From Parcubacteria group bacterium Gr01-1014_72 (GTDB lineage Bacteria > Patescibacteriota > Minisyncoccia > Phycocordibacterales > VMFH01), in NCBI GenBank assembly GCA_007375925.1, contig VMFH01000021.1:1-7037 (forward strand): a stretch of 7,037 bases of DNA, in the 5' to 3' direction. Of this stretch, positions 1 through 5,169 are shown piece by piece. The position numbers and the translations under genes were made by a program. The stretch's first letter is position 1. Every line of letters begins with the position of its first letter. The notes below the pieces were generated by a model. It had not been told where the DNA came from. It did not search any database and saw nothing but the letters and a program-made list of their open reading frames with translations.

Positions 1-124
1 CGCTCTTGATTGCTTCAGGAAGGGGGTGTGTGAGGCGCGTATTGCGGGCTGGAGCGACGTGTGCACAGCCACCTCCGAAGAAAAGTCCGGTGAGCGCAAG
101 TAGTAATCGGCTGAATCGTTTCAT
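1..124 (-). CDS. Putative small lipoprotein, 5' end only
   Basis: This is the first 41 codons of a minus-strand gene that runs off the left edge. It starts at ATG 124-122, with an AAAGGGA ribosome-binding site a few bases upstream. The N terminus is MKRFSRLLLALTGLFFGGGC: a basic start, a hydrophobic core, and a Cys at residue 20 that would be the lipidated residue of a type II signal peptide. The lipobox is weak because Gly sits at -3, so an ordinary signal peptide is also possible. The next residues (AHVAPARNTR) are typical of a flexible linker. The neighbouring upstream gene has the same design, also with Cys at position 20, but the two share no clear further similarity. The mature part is outside the window, so no function can be given. 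Confidence 0.6.
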   Translation of the reverse strand, partial: MKRFSRLLLALTGLFFGGGCAHVAPARNTRLTHPLPEAIKS

Positions 125-168
125 AAGGTTCCCTTTCAAAGAGTCTAGTCTGACGAGACACACTACAG

Positions 169-200
169 AAAAAAGCGGGGCGGCACAAGTGCCACCCCGC
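169..200 (-). terminator. Rho-independent terminator after the 159-aa lipoprotein gene
   Basis: In minus-strand RNA sense this is a 12-bp stem (GCGGGGTGGCAC / GTGCCGCCCCGC, one U-G wobble) with a 2-nt TT centre, followed directly by six U. It lies 22 bases beyond the stop codon of the 223-702 gene. It separates that gene from the next minus-strand gene starting at 124. Confidence 0.9.
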
Positions 201-222
201 AGGGAAAAACTTTTCACCGGAG

Positions 223-702
223 TTACTGCCGCACCACCTTCCGCAGTTCATCAAACCGCCTCGCAGCCGCGCGCAGGACTCTCTCAATATGGAGCCAATC
301 GCTGTCCGGGTTCAATCCGAAAGCAGTAATAATGCCCATCTTTCTCTCATCCGTAAGTGTCTGCTTAACTTTCGGATGATGAACAAGCTCTTCAAGGGGA
401 GTATCCGGGGGAGCCTCAACTGCGTTCGCGATGTGCGACCGGATTTCCTCAATTGATGCGGTTACCGGCAACCCAACCTTTCCTGCCATTTTTGCCACGT
501 ACCCTTGGTACACTGCAATCCAACGCCGCTGTTCCACAGTAAACGCTTTCTCAACTGGAGAGAACGGGGGACGGGTGGGGGGTGGTGTGGTAATGGCCGT
601 AGAGACAGATTTCGCTTCGACGCGAACCGGACCGCGATTGGCGCACGAAGTAGCAACGAGAGCGATGAGAACAATACAAAGACCGACGAGATTTCTTTTC
701 AT
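223..702 (-). CDS. Putative lipoprotein of unknown function (159 aa)
   Basis: The family is not recognised. The start ATG at 702 is preceded by a good AAAGGAAG ribosome-binding site. Residues 1-20 (MKRNLVGLCIVLIALVATSC) form a type II signal peptide with candidate lipidated Cys20, so the protein is expected on the outer face of the cytoplasmic membrane. A Pro/Thr-rich linker follows at about residues 38-50 (TTPPPTRPPFSPVE). The rest (about 55-159) is predicted soluble and helical, with many Lys, Arg and Glu and no cysteines or catalytic motif I can name. A strong terminator follows the stop, and a weak promoter candidate lies upstream, so this looks like a single-gene transcript. The downstream gene also begins with a lipoprotein-like signal, which suggests a small envelope gene pair. 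Confidence 0.8.
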   Translation of the reverse strand: MKRNLVGLCIVLIALVATSCANRGPVRVEAKSVSTAITTPPPTRPPFSPVEKAFTVEQRRWIAVYQGYVAKMAGKVGLPVTASIEEIRSHIANAVEAPPDTPLEELVHHPKVKQTLTDERKMGIITAFGLNPDSDWLHIERVLRAAARRFDELRKVVRQ

Positions 703-724
703 AGTGCTTCCTTTCTAGCGAGGA

Positions 725-752
725 ACGATAGCAAAAAGCGCAAGAAAGGCAA
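725..752 (-). promoter_or_regulatory. Weak promoter candidate for the 159-aa lipoprotein gene
   Basis: On the minus strand TTGCCT (747-752) and TATCGT (725-730) are 16 bases apart. The expected start of transcription is near 718, giving a leader of about 15 bases that contains the ribosome-binding site. The match to consensus is only moderate. Confidence 0.3.
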
Positions 753-807
753 GCCGACACAAAATGTGGTGGGTCTGTTGGTTGTGGTAGACAAACCCAA
801 TTACAAT

Positions 808-833
808 GCGCGGAAAAAATTTGCTTCCCGCGC
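808..833. repeat. Inverted repeat downstream of tRNA-Asp
   Basis: GCGCGGAA (808-815) pairs with TTcCCGCGC (825-833), with one bulged base and an A/T-rich loop. It lies 23 bases past the 3' end of tRNA-Asp and may act in transcript end formation. However, the U-run is in the loop rather than after the stem, so it is not a standard intrinsic terminator. Confidence 0.35.
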
Positions 834-855
834 TTGCAGTGAGCTTGTCGAACTG

Positions 856-930
856 CGCGGGCGACCGGATTTGAACCGGCAATCTCCTCCGTGACAGGGA
901 GGCGCGATAACCAGGTTACGCTACGCCCGC
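856..930 (-). tRNA. tRNA-Asp (anticodon GTC)
   Basis: The minus strand folds as a full cloverleaf. The acceptor is GCGGGCG/CGCCCGC with discriminator G73, as expected for Asp. The D-arm contains GGTTA. The anticodon stem CCTCC/GGAGG encloses loop CTGTCAC, giving anticodon GTC. The T-arm is GCCGG-TTCAAAT-CCGGT. The 3' CCA is not encoded; the following bases are CAG. The tRNA therefore needs a CCA-adding enzyme. Confidence 0.97.
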
Positions 931-945
931 ATTTCTTACAGGAAA

Positions 946-974
946 AATGTAGCAGATTCGGAGAGTGCGGGCAA
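946..974 (-). promoter_or_regulatory. Promoter of tRNA-Asp
   Basis: On the minus strand TTGCCC (969-974) and TACATT (946-951) are separated by 17 bases. The -10 box ends 15 bases before the first tRNA base, so a short 5' leader would have to be removed by RNase P. Confidence 0.5.
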
Positions 975-986
975 ACATACCACCAG

Positions 987-1024
987 AATCATAACACCCC
1001 CGCCGAGGCGGGGGTGTTATGATT
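987..1024. terminator. Perfect 18-bp hairpin, likely (bidirectional) terminator
   Basis: AATCATAACACCCCCGCC (987-1004) is followed by GA and then its exact reverse complement (1007-1024). The GC-rich core is flanked by A/T-rich ends, which gives a terminator-like shape in both directions without a long separate U-run. The stop codon of the minus-strand mini-ORF (1023-1025) overlaps its edge, which ties it to that transcript. Confidence 0.75.
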
Positions 1025-1103
1025 ACTCCTGTGTCGGCGTCGTCGGGGGGGTCGTAGGGGTCGTAGGGGTTGAGGGAGTCGGAGTCGGTTTCGGATCATT
1101 CAT
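1023..1103 (-). CDS. Tiny Pro/Thr-rich ORF (26 aa)
   Basis: ATG at 1103 opens a 26-codon frame ending in TAA at 1023. The product begins MNDPKPTPTP, is almost entirely Pro and Thr, and ends PTQE. An extended -10 promoter lies about 60 bases upstream and a perfect hairpin starts at the stop, so the stretch has the outline of an independent short transcript. No clear ribosome-binding site precedes the ATG. A TATAAT-like string sits next to the ATG but is too close to be its promoter. The low-complexity composition comes from the repeated GGGGTCGTA-type bases on the plus strand and could be a non-coding repeat. Alternatives are a short secreted or unstructured peptide, or a small RNA with no translated product. 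Confidence 0.45.
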   Translation of the reverse strand: MNDPKPTPTPSTPTTPTTPPTTPTQE

Positions 1104-1167
1104 AATTATATTCGTTTAGACACTGTGTGATTAAAGGGTTGGAAAGACCGCACCAACCAGCGCAACC

Positions 1168-1196
1168 ATTATAGCATAGCAGAATAAAGAAATCAA
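1168..1196 (-). promoter_or_regulatory. Extended -10 promoter for the mini-ORF / small RNA
   Basis: On the minus strand TTGATT (1191-1196), a 17-base spacer, and a perfect TATAAT (1168-1173) preceded by TGC (extended -10). The predicted start is near 1161. It reads toward the 1023-1103 ORF and the hairpin at 987-1024, giving an RNA of roughly 170 bases. The leader can form GGTTGG/CCAACC. Confidence 0.6.
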
Positions 1197-1197
1197 A

Positions 1198-1269
1198 TGC
1201 CGGTGAGTGGAATTGAACCACTTTCTAGGGCTTATGAGTCCCTCGTTCTAACCGTTGAACTACACCGGC
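1198..1269 (-). tRNA. tRNA with CAT anticodon (elongator Met or Ile2)
   Basis: The minus strand has acceptor GCCGGTG/CACCGGC with A73, D-arm GTTC/GAAC, anticodon loop CTCATAA (anticodon CAT), a 4-base variable loop and T-arm AGTGG/CCACT. The paired G1-C72 and the T11-A24 pair mark it as a non-initiator. If C34 is modified to lysidine it would read AUA as Ile; otherwise it is elongator Met. The sequence alone does not decide. The anticodon stem AGGGA/GCCCT carries an A31-G39 mismatch next to the loop. CCA is not encoded. Confidence 0.93.
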
Positions 1270-1278
1270 TATGACACG

Positions 1279-1307
1279 ATAATAATAGAAAATCGCGCAC
1301 TTGTCTA
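1279..1307 (-). promoter_or_regulatory. Promoter of the minus-strand CAT tRNA
   Basis: On the minus strand TAGACA (1302-1307), a 17-base spacer, and TATTAT (1279-1284). The -10 box ends 9 bases before the tRNA 5' end at 1269. Its -35 box overlaps the -35 box of the divergent initiator tRNA promoter. Confidence 0.65.
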
Positions 1308-1329
1308 AAAACTCATTCGCGCGTAAGAT
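1301..1329 (+). promoter_or_regulatory. Promoter of tRNA-fMet
   Basis: On the plus strand TTGTCT (1301-1306), a 17-base spacer, and TAAGAT (1324-1329). The -10 box ends 7 bases before the tRNA start at 1337, so transcription would begin at or next to the mature 5' end. Confidence 0.65.
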
Positions 1330-1336
1330 ACGAATC

Positions 1337-1407
1337 AGCGGGGTGGAGGAATGGTACCTCGGAAGGCTCATAACCTTCAGAAGCCGGTTCAATTCCGGCC
1401 CCCGCAA
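1337..1407 (+). tRNA. Initiator tRNA-fMet (anticodon CAT)
   Basis: GCGGGG (1338-1343) pairs with CCCCGC (1400-1405). Position 1 is A (1337) opposite A72 (1406), so the first pair is unpaired, the hallmark that lets the formyltransferase recognise bacterial initiators. The D-stem GAGG/CCTC has the initiator-type A11-T24 pair. The anticodon arm is GAAGG-CTCATAA-CCTTC and the T-arm is GCCGG-TTCAATT-CCGGC. The usual three consecutive G-C pairs at the bottom of the anticodon stem are reduced to two, because an A-T replaces G29-C41. CCA is not encoded. Confidence 0.93.
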
Positions 1408-1428
1408 AATTTACAGAGTAAATTTTGC
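1404..1428. repeat. Perfect 11-bp hairpin at the 3' end of tRNA-fMet
   Basis: GCAAAATTTAC (1404-1414), AGA, then GTAAATTTTGC (1418-1428). It begins inside the last bases of the tRNA acceptor and could end transcription or mark the 3' end for trimming. There is no U-run after it. Confidence 0.6.
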
Positions 1429-1434
1429 GAGGCT

Positions 1435-1461
1435 CGCCCGTCCGTCTGAACGGATGGGGCG
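1435..1461. repeat. GC-rich imperfect hairpin repeat
   Basis: CGCCC-g-TCCGT, loop CTGA, ACGGA-tg-GGGCG. Short GC-rich stem-loops of this form are scattered between genes in CPR genomes. Here it sits between tRNA-fMet and the broken nuclease gene. Confidence 0.4.
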
Positions 1462-1481
1462 GCCCGCAATTCCAAACTGAT

Positions 1482-1746
1482 ATGTACTCAGTTTATATTC
1501 TCTTGAGCCGAAAAGACGGAAGAAATTTACGTTGGCTATACGACCAATGTTAAAAGGCGTCTTTCGGAACATAATGCGGGACGTGTAAACGCTACTAAAC
1601 ACCGAAGGCCTCTTACCGTTCTTTTCACAGAAAAGTTTAAAACCGCAAAAGAAGCGAAGTGCCGAGAGCTTTGGTGGAAAAGTTCGAGCGGAAGAAATAG
1701 CTCAAGAAATATTTCGCAAAAAAAGAAAGCGCAGTGTGCTAGGTGA
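1482..1746 (+). pseudogene. Frameshifted GIY-YIG endonuclease-like gene
   Basis: From ATG 1482 the frame reads MYSVYILLSRKDGR and then meets a stop at 1551. The next frame, entered near 1526-1528, continues the domain: YVGYTTNVKRRLSEHNAGR, then a helical part with TEKFKTAKEAKCRELWW, ending at TGA 1744-1746. VYIL and YVGYT are the two halves of the GIY-YIG signature, and RLSEHN matches the following helix region of the small single-domain (YhbQ/UPF0213-like) nucleases. The break is one extra base, or two missing, in the run AGAAATTT. The length fits a family of about 80-90 residues. The last bases overlap the 3' end of the minus-strand gene at 1739. Either it is a decayed gene, or the assembly has one wrong base. 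Confidence 0.8.
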
Positions 1747-2317
1747 TAAATTTAAACTCCTTAAACACATCCGCGTAGAGCGAGACGACGCGACGCGCCT
1801 CGCGCTCGGCAATTTCAAACTCCGCGCCTTCGTGCGCAATTCTGTTTCGCACCTTGTGCGCCTCCCACGCGCGGTCAAGCGAGTCAAAATCACTGCGTTC
1901 AATCCGCTTCAGCCGGTCCGCGATCGTATCTCCCTCGTACCCCATTTTTTCCAACAACTCGCTTAAAAGAATGTCCGCCTCAAGAATGGCGAGCTTCCAG
2001 TCGCCGGGGCTTCGCGAATGGAGATGATCCAACACCCGCTGCCACTTCGGATTGGCAACTCCGCCGACCGTCGTCGCGGTGGCCTCCGGCTCCCGATTGA
2101 ACTTCTCCCGCTCCTCGGCATCAATCTGCCTGATGCGGATAATGCAGTACACGATCCCCGACGCGAGGACGAGCGAGAGCATCATTGAGTACGGCTCTAT
2201 GGCGGCAAGAAAGTTCTTCAGTGCCACAATAAGCGCGCGCAAAGAAGCCCCGCCGGTAAGGATGTCGTAGATGAGCTTGAAAAAGTACTCAAGGTTGAGG
2301 AACGGAACGCTGTTCAT
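1739..2317 (-). CDS. Membrane-anchored protein of unknown function (192 aa)
   Basis: I recognise this only as a type of protein seen in Parcubacteria, with no known function. The N-terminal 40 residues are hydrophobic or amphipathic, and one clear membrane span lies at about 43-66 (MMLSLVLASGIVYCIIRI). A charged linker (IDAEEREKFNREPEATA) follows, then a soluble helical domain at about 88-192. That domain contains WKLAILEADILLSELLEKMGYEG and AWEAHKVRNRIAHEG. The RNRIAH string has the R-x4-H spacing of HEPN-type RNases, although the match may be a coincidence. The start at ATG 2317 lies 24 bases after the gatA stop, so the gene is probably in the gatC-gatA transcript. Its 3' end overlaps the tail of the broken GIY-YIG gene by 8 bases on the opposite strand. 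Confidence 0.85.
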   Translation of the reverse strand: MNSVPFLNLEYFFKLIYDILTGGASLRALIVALKNFLAAIEPYSMMLSLVLASGIVYCIIRIRQIDAEEREKFNREPEATATTVGGVANPKWQRVLDHLHSRSPGDWKLAILEADILLSELLEKMGYEGDTIADRLKRIERSDFDSLDRAWEAHKVRNRIAHEGAEFEIAEREARRVVSLYADVFKEFKFIT

Positions 2318-2341
2318 AGGTACCCCACATTATACCCCGCG

Positions 2342-3784
2342 TTACGCCGCAAATCTCTCCCCAACGGAAAAGAGGACGCTCTCCTCTCCCCTCCTCCCCA
2401 TAAACTGAATGCCAAGCGGAAGCTTTTCGTCGCCGACAGAAACGGAACCGGAAGGAACCGAAAGCGCGGGAACGCCGGCAATGTTCGCGGTGACGGTGAA
2501 GATATCGGCAAGGTACATCTCTAAGGGGTCGCCCGTCTTCTCCCCTATCTTAAAAGCGGGTGTCGGAGTGGTCGGCGTCGCAATGACGTCCACCGTCTCA
2601 AACGTGGCGTCGAAATCCGAGCGGATGCGATCGCGCATCGCCACAGCTCTCCCGTAGTACGCATCATAGTATCCGGCGGAGAGGACGTAGGTGCCAAGGA
2701 GTATCCGCCTCCGAACCTCCCGTCCGAAACCGTTCCCCCGCGTCGCAAAGTAATCGCCGAGAAGGTCTTCGCCCGAACGGTGGAGCCCATACTTCACGCC
2801 GTCAAACCGCGCGAGGTTTGTTGAGGCCTCGGCCGGCATAAGAATGTAGTACGTTGGAAGCGATTCTGCGACGGAGGGAAGCTTAATATCGCGGATAACA
2901 TATCCAGCGCGCGCAAGCCGCGCGAGTGCGGCGTCAAAGTTTTTGAGAACATCCGCATCAATACCCTTCGCGTGCGTGAAAGAACGCGGTACGCCGATGA
3001 CAGTTTTCCCCTTGCTTCGTCCGCGTGAAGAAATAGTACGATATATCGTATTATCTTCGGAGGTGCTGTCTTTCGGATCGCGTCCCGTGATCGCCTCAAA
3101 AAGAATTTTTGCATCCTCCACCGTCTTGGTAATCGGACCAATCTGGTCAAGCGACGACCCCATCGCAATAAGACCGCTCCGCGACACGGCGCCGTAAGTC
3201 GGCTTCATACCGACAACACCGCAGAAGCTTGCCGGCTGTCGCACCGACCCGCCCGTGTCGCTCCCGAGCGCCGCGAGCGCCATGTCGGCCGCGACCGCCG
3301 CCGCCGAACCGCCTGATGAGCCACCGGGCACCCGCGAAGGGTCGTGAGGATTTTTGGTCGGCCCGAACGCGGAGTTCTCGGTGGAACCCCCCATCGCAAA
3401 CTCATCCATATTGGTGCGTCCGAGAAACACCGCTCCCGCCTCCTTGAGCTTTGCAATCGCTGTCGCATCGTAGCTTGCGATATAGCCCTCCAGAATTTTT
3501 GAGGCCGCTCCGACCCGACGCCCCTTAATCAAGATGTTGTCCTTGATGGCGAGCGGGATACCGAGTAAGTTGGGAAGTTCTGCAGTTTTTAAGTTTTTAA
3601 GTTTTTTATCTGCCTCGGCGGCTTGCACTAAAACATCATCAAAAACTTCTAAGTATGCATTGAGTGACAGATTTTTCTTCTCAATTTCCGCGAGGTACGC
3701 CTCCGCAAGCTCCACCGCAGAAAAGTCACCGCTCAAGAGGTGCGCGTGAGCTTTGGTGATGGTGAGAGTGTTGAGGTCAATCAT
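2342..3784 (-). CDS. gatA: Glutamyl-tRNA(Gln)/aspartyl-tRNA(Asn) amidotransferase subunit A
   Basis: GatA hydrolyses glutamine and passes the ammonia to GatB, which converts Glu-tRNA(Gln) or Asp-tRNA(Asn) to the amide form in the cytoplasm. The 480-residue product is full length and carries the amidase signature. The Ser-cis-Ser-Lys triad is visible: Lys81 in LAIKDN, Ser156 in PGGSSGGS and nucleophile Ser180 in GSDTGGSVRQP, followed by GMKPTYG. I chose ATG 3784, which gives MIDLNTLTITKAH, the usual GatA N terminus; a GTG 12 bases upstream would add only four residues. gatC lies upstream on the same strand across a repeat-filled spacer, and the membrane-protein gene follows closely. gatB is not in the window. 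The gene is visibly more GC-rich than the RT upstream. Confidence 0.97.
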   Translation of the reverse strand: MIDLNTLTITKAHAHLLSGDFSAVELAEAYLAEIEKKNLSLNAYLEVFDDVLVQAAEADKKLKNLKTAELPNLLGIPLAIKDNILIKGRRVGAASKILEGYIASYDATAIAKLKEAGAVFLGRTNMDEFAMGGSTENSAFGPTKNPHDPSRVPGGSSGGSAAAVAADMALAALGSDTGGSVRQPASFCGVVGMKPTYGAVSRSGLIAMGSSLDQIGPITKTVEDAKILFEAITGRDPKDSTSEDNTIYRTISSRGRSKGKTVIGVPRSFTHAKGIDADVLKNFDAALARLARAGYVIRDIKLPSVAESLPTYYILMPAEASTNLARFDGVKYGLHRSGEDLLGDYFATRGNGFGREVRRRILLGTYVLSAGYYDAYYGRAVAMRDRIRSDFDATFETVDVIATPTTPTPAFKIGEKTGDPLEMYLADIFTVTANIAGVPALSVPSGSVSVGDEKLPLGIQFMGRRGEESVLFSVGERFAA

Positions 3785-3790
3785 AAAACT

Positions 3791-3901
3791 CGACACAAAT
3801 TACGAATGGACGCGAATGACACTAATAAATTCAGTTTGCTTTGATTTTTTAATTCGTGTCATTCGTCCGCCAGCTGGCGGATTATTCGTGTATTGGTGTC
3901 G
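3791..3901. repeat. Large degenerate inverted-repeat element between gatC and gatA
   Basis: The left arm (3791-3822) and right arm (3856-3901) are reverse complements with gaps. CGACAC (3791-3796) pairs with GTGTCG (3896-3901), ACGAAT with ATTCGT, GGA with TCC, and CGAATGACAC (3813-3822) with GTGTCATTCG (3856-3865) exactly. The right arm holds an extra perfect 16-bp palindrome TCCGCCAGCTGGCGGA (3866-3881). The TTCGTGTCATTCGT-type motif and the CCGCCAGCTGGCGG palindrome resemble short dispersed elements of Parcubacteria genomes (from memory, not checked). It fills almost the whole gatC-gatA spacer. Confidence 0.75.
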
Positions 3902-3903
3902 TG

Positions 3904-4188
3904 TTAGAGTATCTTTTTCACCTTCAGATACTGTCCCTCCCTCTGCGGTGCGGCGGAGAGAAGCGTTTCGGTAAAAGCGCCACGCGGGTGCGGCTTGCCA
4001 TCTTCGCGCATGACGTTGTGAACTGTGTCCAGAGCACGTTTCGTTTCTTCTAAACCGGATGTGCCTTTGATTTGTCCAACATACGCAAGAATCCCGTCAA
4101 TGTCTTTCCGAAGCCCTTCAAGCTCAGCCTCTGGAACAGAAAGACGAGATAGACTAGCAAGTTTTTTCACTTCTTCAAGAGTTACCAT
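3904..4188 (-). CDS. gatC: Amidotransferase subunit C, in frame with the upstream RT
   Basis: GatC is the small subunit that wraps around GatA and GatB to hold the GatCAB complex together. The 94 residues from ATG 4188 (MVTLEEVKKLASLSRLSV) match the whole family: the N-terminal helices, DIDGILAYVGQI, and the C-terminal extension VMREDGKPHP. The normal GatC length is about 95 residues, so nothing is missing. The odd point is upstream. The reading frame stays open and continues into the reverse transcriptase, and no strong ribosome-binding site precedes this ATG or the ATG four codons earlier. GatC may therefore be made by internal initiation, by coupling to RT translation, or only as the tail of an RT-GatC fusion. 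gatA follows in the same direction. Confidence 0.93.
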   Translation of the reverse strand: MVTLEEVKKLASLSRLSVPEAELEGLRKDIDGILAYVGQIKGTSGLEETKRALDTVHNVMREDGKPHPRGAFTETLLSAAPQREGQYLKVKKIL

Positions 4189-5130
4189 ACCGATCATACT
4201 AGCATTTCGCTCTATGATTCTCAAAATCTCCGCTTTCAGCCCTCTGCTGCTACAATGAGAAAGTACGCCGAGATAGGAGGGGAGGGATTTAACATTAATC
4301 TTGCGCATCATCCTTCGCTTAGTACTCGTACGCAATACACGATAATAGGGTAAGGAAATGTACCCAAGGAAATCAATCCCTTGCCCAACCTTTCGTATTG
4401 AAATTTTCTTCGGATGTAGTTTCAATAAAAGTTTCTCTTTGAGGAAAAGTTTTATCGCTATAACACACTCCAAAAGCCTATCGTATGATGAATCGAGCAT
4501 GACAAAATCATCACAATACCGTATGTAACACTTCACCTTCAGTACATGCTTCACATACAAATCAAGCTGATTGAGATACACGTTTGCAAAAAGTTGACTG
4601 GTTACATTACCAAGTGGTAATCCCTTTCCATTGTACACAGCAAAAGACGTAATAATTTTTGAAACCAAATCAAGAATCTTTTGATCACATACTCTATCCG
4701 CGATTAAACCAAACAAAATTCTGTGATCAATGGAATCAAAAAATTTCCGTATGTCGCACTTGAGCACAAAACCTCGGTATCGATAATTCCTTGTTATTTT
4801 TCGTGCAAAAATATTGAATCGCTCCACACCCTTATGAATACCCTTCCCCAACCGAGAAGCGTATGAATCGTGTATAAAATTTTGGTCAAAAATCGGATAG
4901 AGTTTTCTGTACACTGCCTGATAGAGCACTCTATCGCGAACTGTCGCCTTGTGTATGTAACGGAGTTTAGGATCATGGACAGAAAAAGCAACATACGAAT
5001 CGGGAAACCATCTCTCCTGTGCTAAGATATTATGAAGCTTGAAGAGATTTTCTTCCAAATTGAACGCAAACGCGAGTACATCCATTTTCTTTGTCTTCCC
5101 ACACCGAAACTCTCTCCACGCTATAAACAA
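3904..5130 (-). CDS. DGR reverse transcriptase, open reading frame continuous with GatC
   Basis: Residues 1-314 (counting from TTG 5130) are a DGR-class reverse transcriptase; residues 315-408 are GatC. Visible motifs are VRDRVLYQAV (64-73), catalytic Asp126 in LKCDIRKFFDSID, GLPLGNVTSQLF (170-181), in which SQ replaces the SP of group II intron and retron enzymes and marks DGR RTs, YCDD (205-208) with the two metal-binding Asp, then LHPKKI and GIDFLGY. It ends with SYLGVLSHC, the usual RT C terminus. The enzyme copies TR RNA into adenine-mutated cDNA. The frame is open upstream and conserved-looking residues (KFYEIISIDNL) precede the TTG, so the true start is further up: CTG 5163, or ATG 5227 if one base of the G10 run is removed. 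The native RT stop is missing. The base composition is AT-richer than gatA. Confidence 0.95.
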   Translation of the reverse strand: MFIAWREFRCGKTKKMDVLAFAFNLEENLFKLHNILAQERWFPDSYVAFSVHDPKLRYIHKATVRDRVLYQAVYRKLYPIFDQNFIHDSYASRLGKGIHKGVERFNIFARKITRNYRYRGFVLKCDIRKFFDSIDHRILFGLIADRVCDQKILDLVSKIITSFAVYNGKGLPLGNVTSQLFANVYLNQLDLYVKHVLKVKCYIRYCDDFVMLDSSYDRLLECVIAIKLFLKEKLLLKLHPKKISIRKVGQGIDFLGYISLPYYRVLRTSTKRRMMRKINVKSLPSYLGVLSHCSSRGLKAEILRIIERNASMIGMVTLEEVKKLASLSRLSVPEAELEGLRKDIDGILAYVGQIKGTSGLEETKRALDTVHNVMREDGKPHPRGAFTETLLSAAPQREGQYLKVKKIL

Positions 5131-5169
5131 ATTATCGATTGAGATAATTTCATAAAACTTCAGACTACA

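Noticed and set aside
6..329. Plus-strand open frame at the left edge
   Set aside because: It runs antisense across a lipoprotein start, a clear terminator and the end of the second lipoprotein gene.
987..1024. CRISPR repeat or array
   Set aside because: It is a single perfect hairpin with no repeated spacer pattern; no CRISPR array is seen anywhere in the window.
1101..1112. TATAAT-like string next to the mini-ORF ATG as its promoter
   Set aside because: It touches the start codon, so transcription would begin inside the ORF; the boxes at 1168-1196 fit better.
4189..5163. Group II intron or retron reverse transcriptase
   Set aside because: The SQ in the GNVTSQ motif, the neighbouring TR/VR pair and the Avd gene fit a DGR; no maturase or endonuclease domain and no intron ribozyme is seen.
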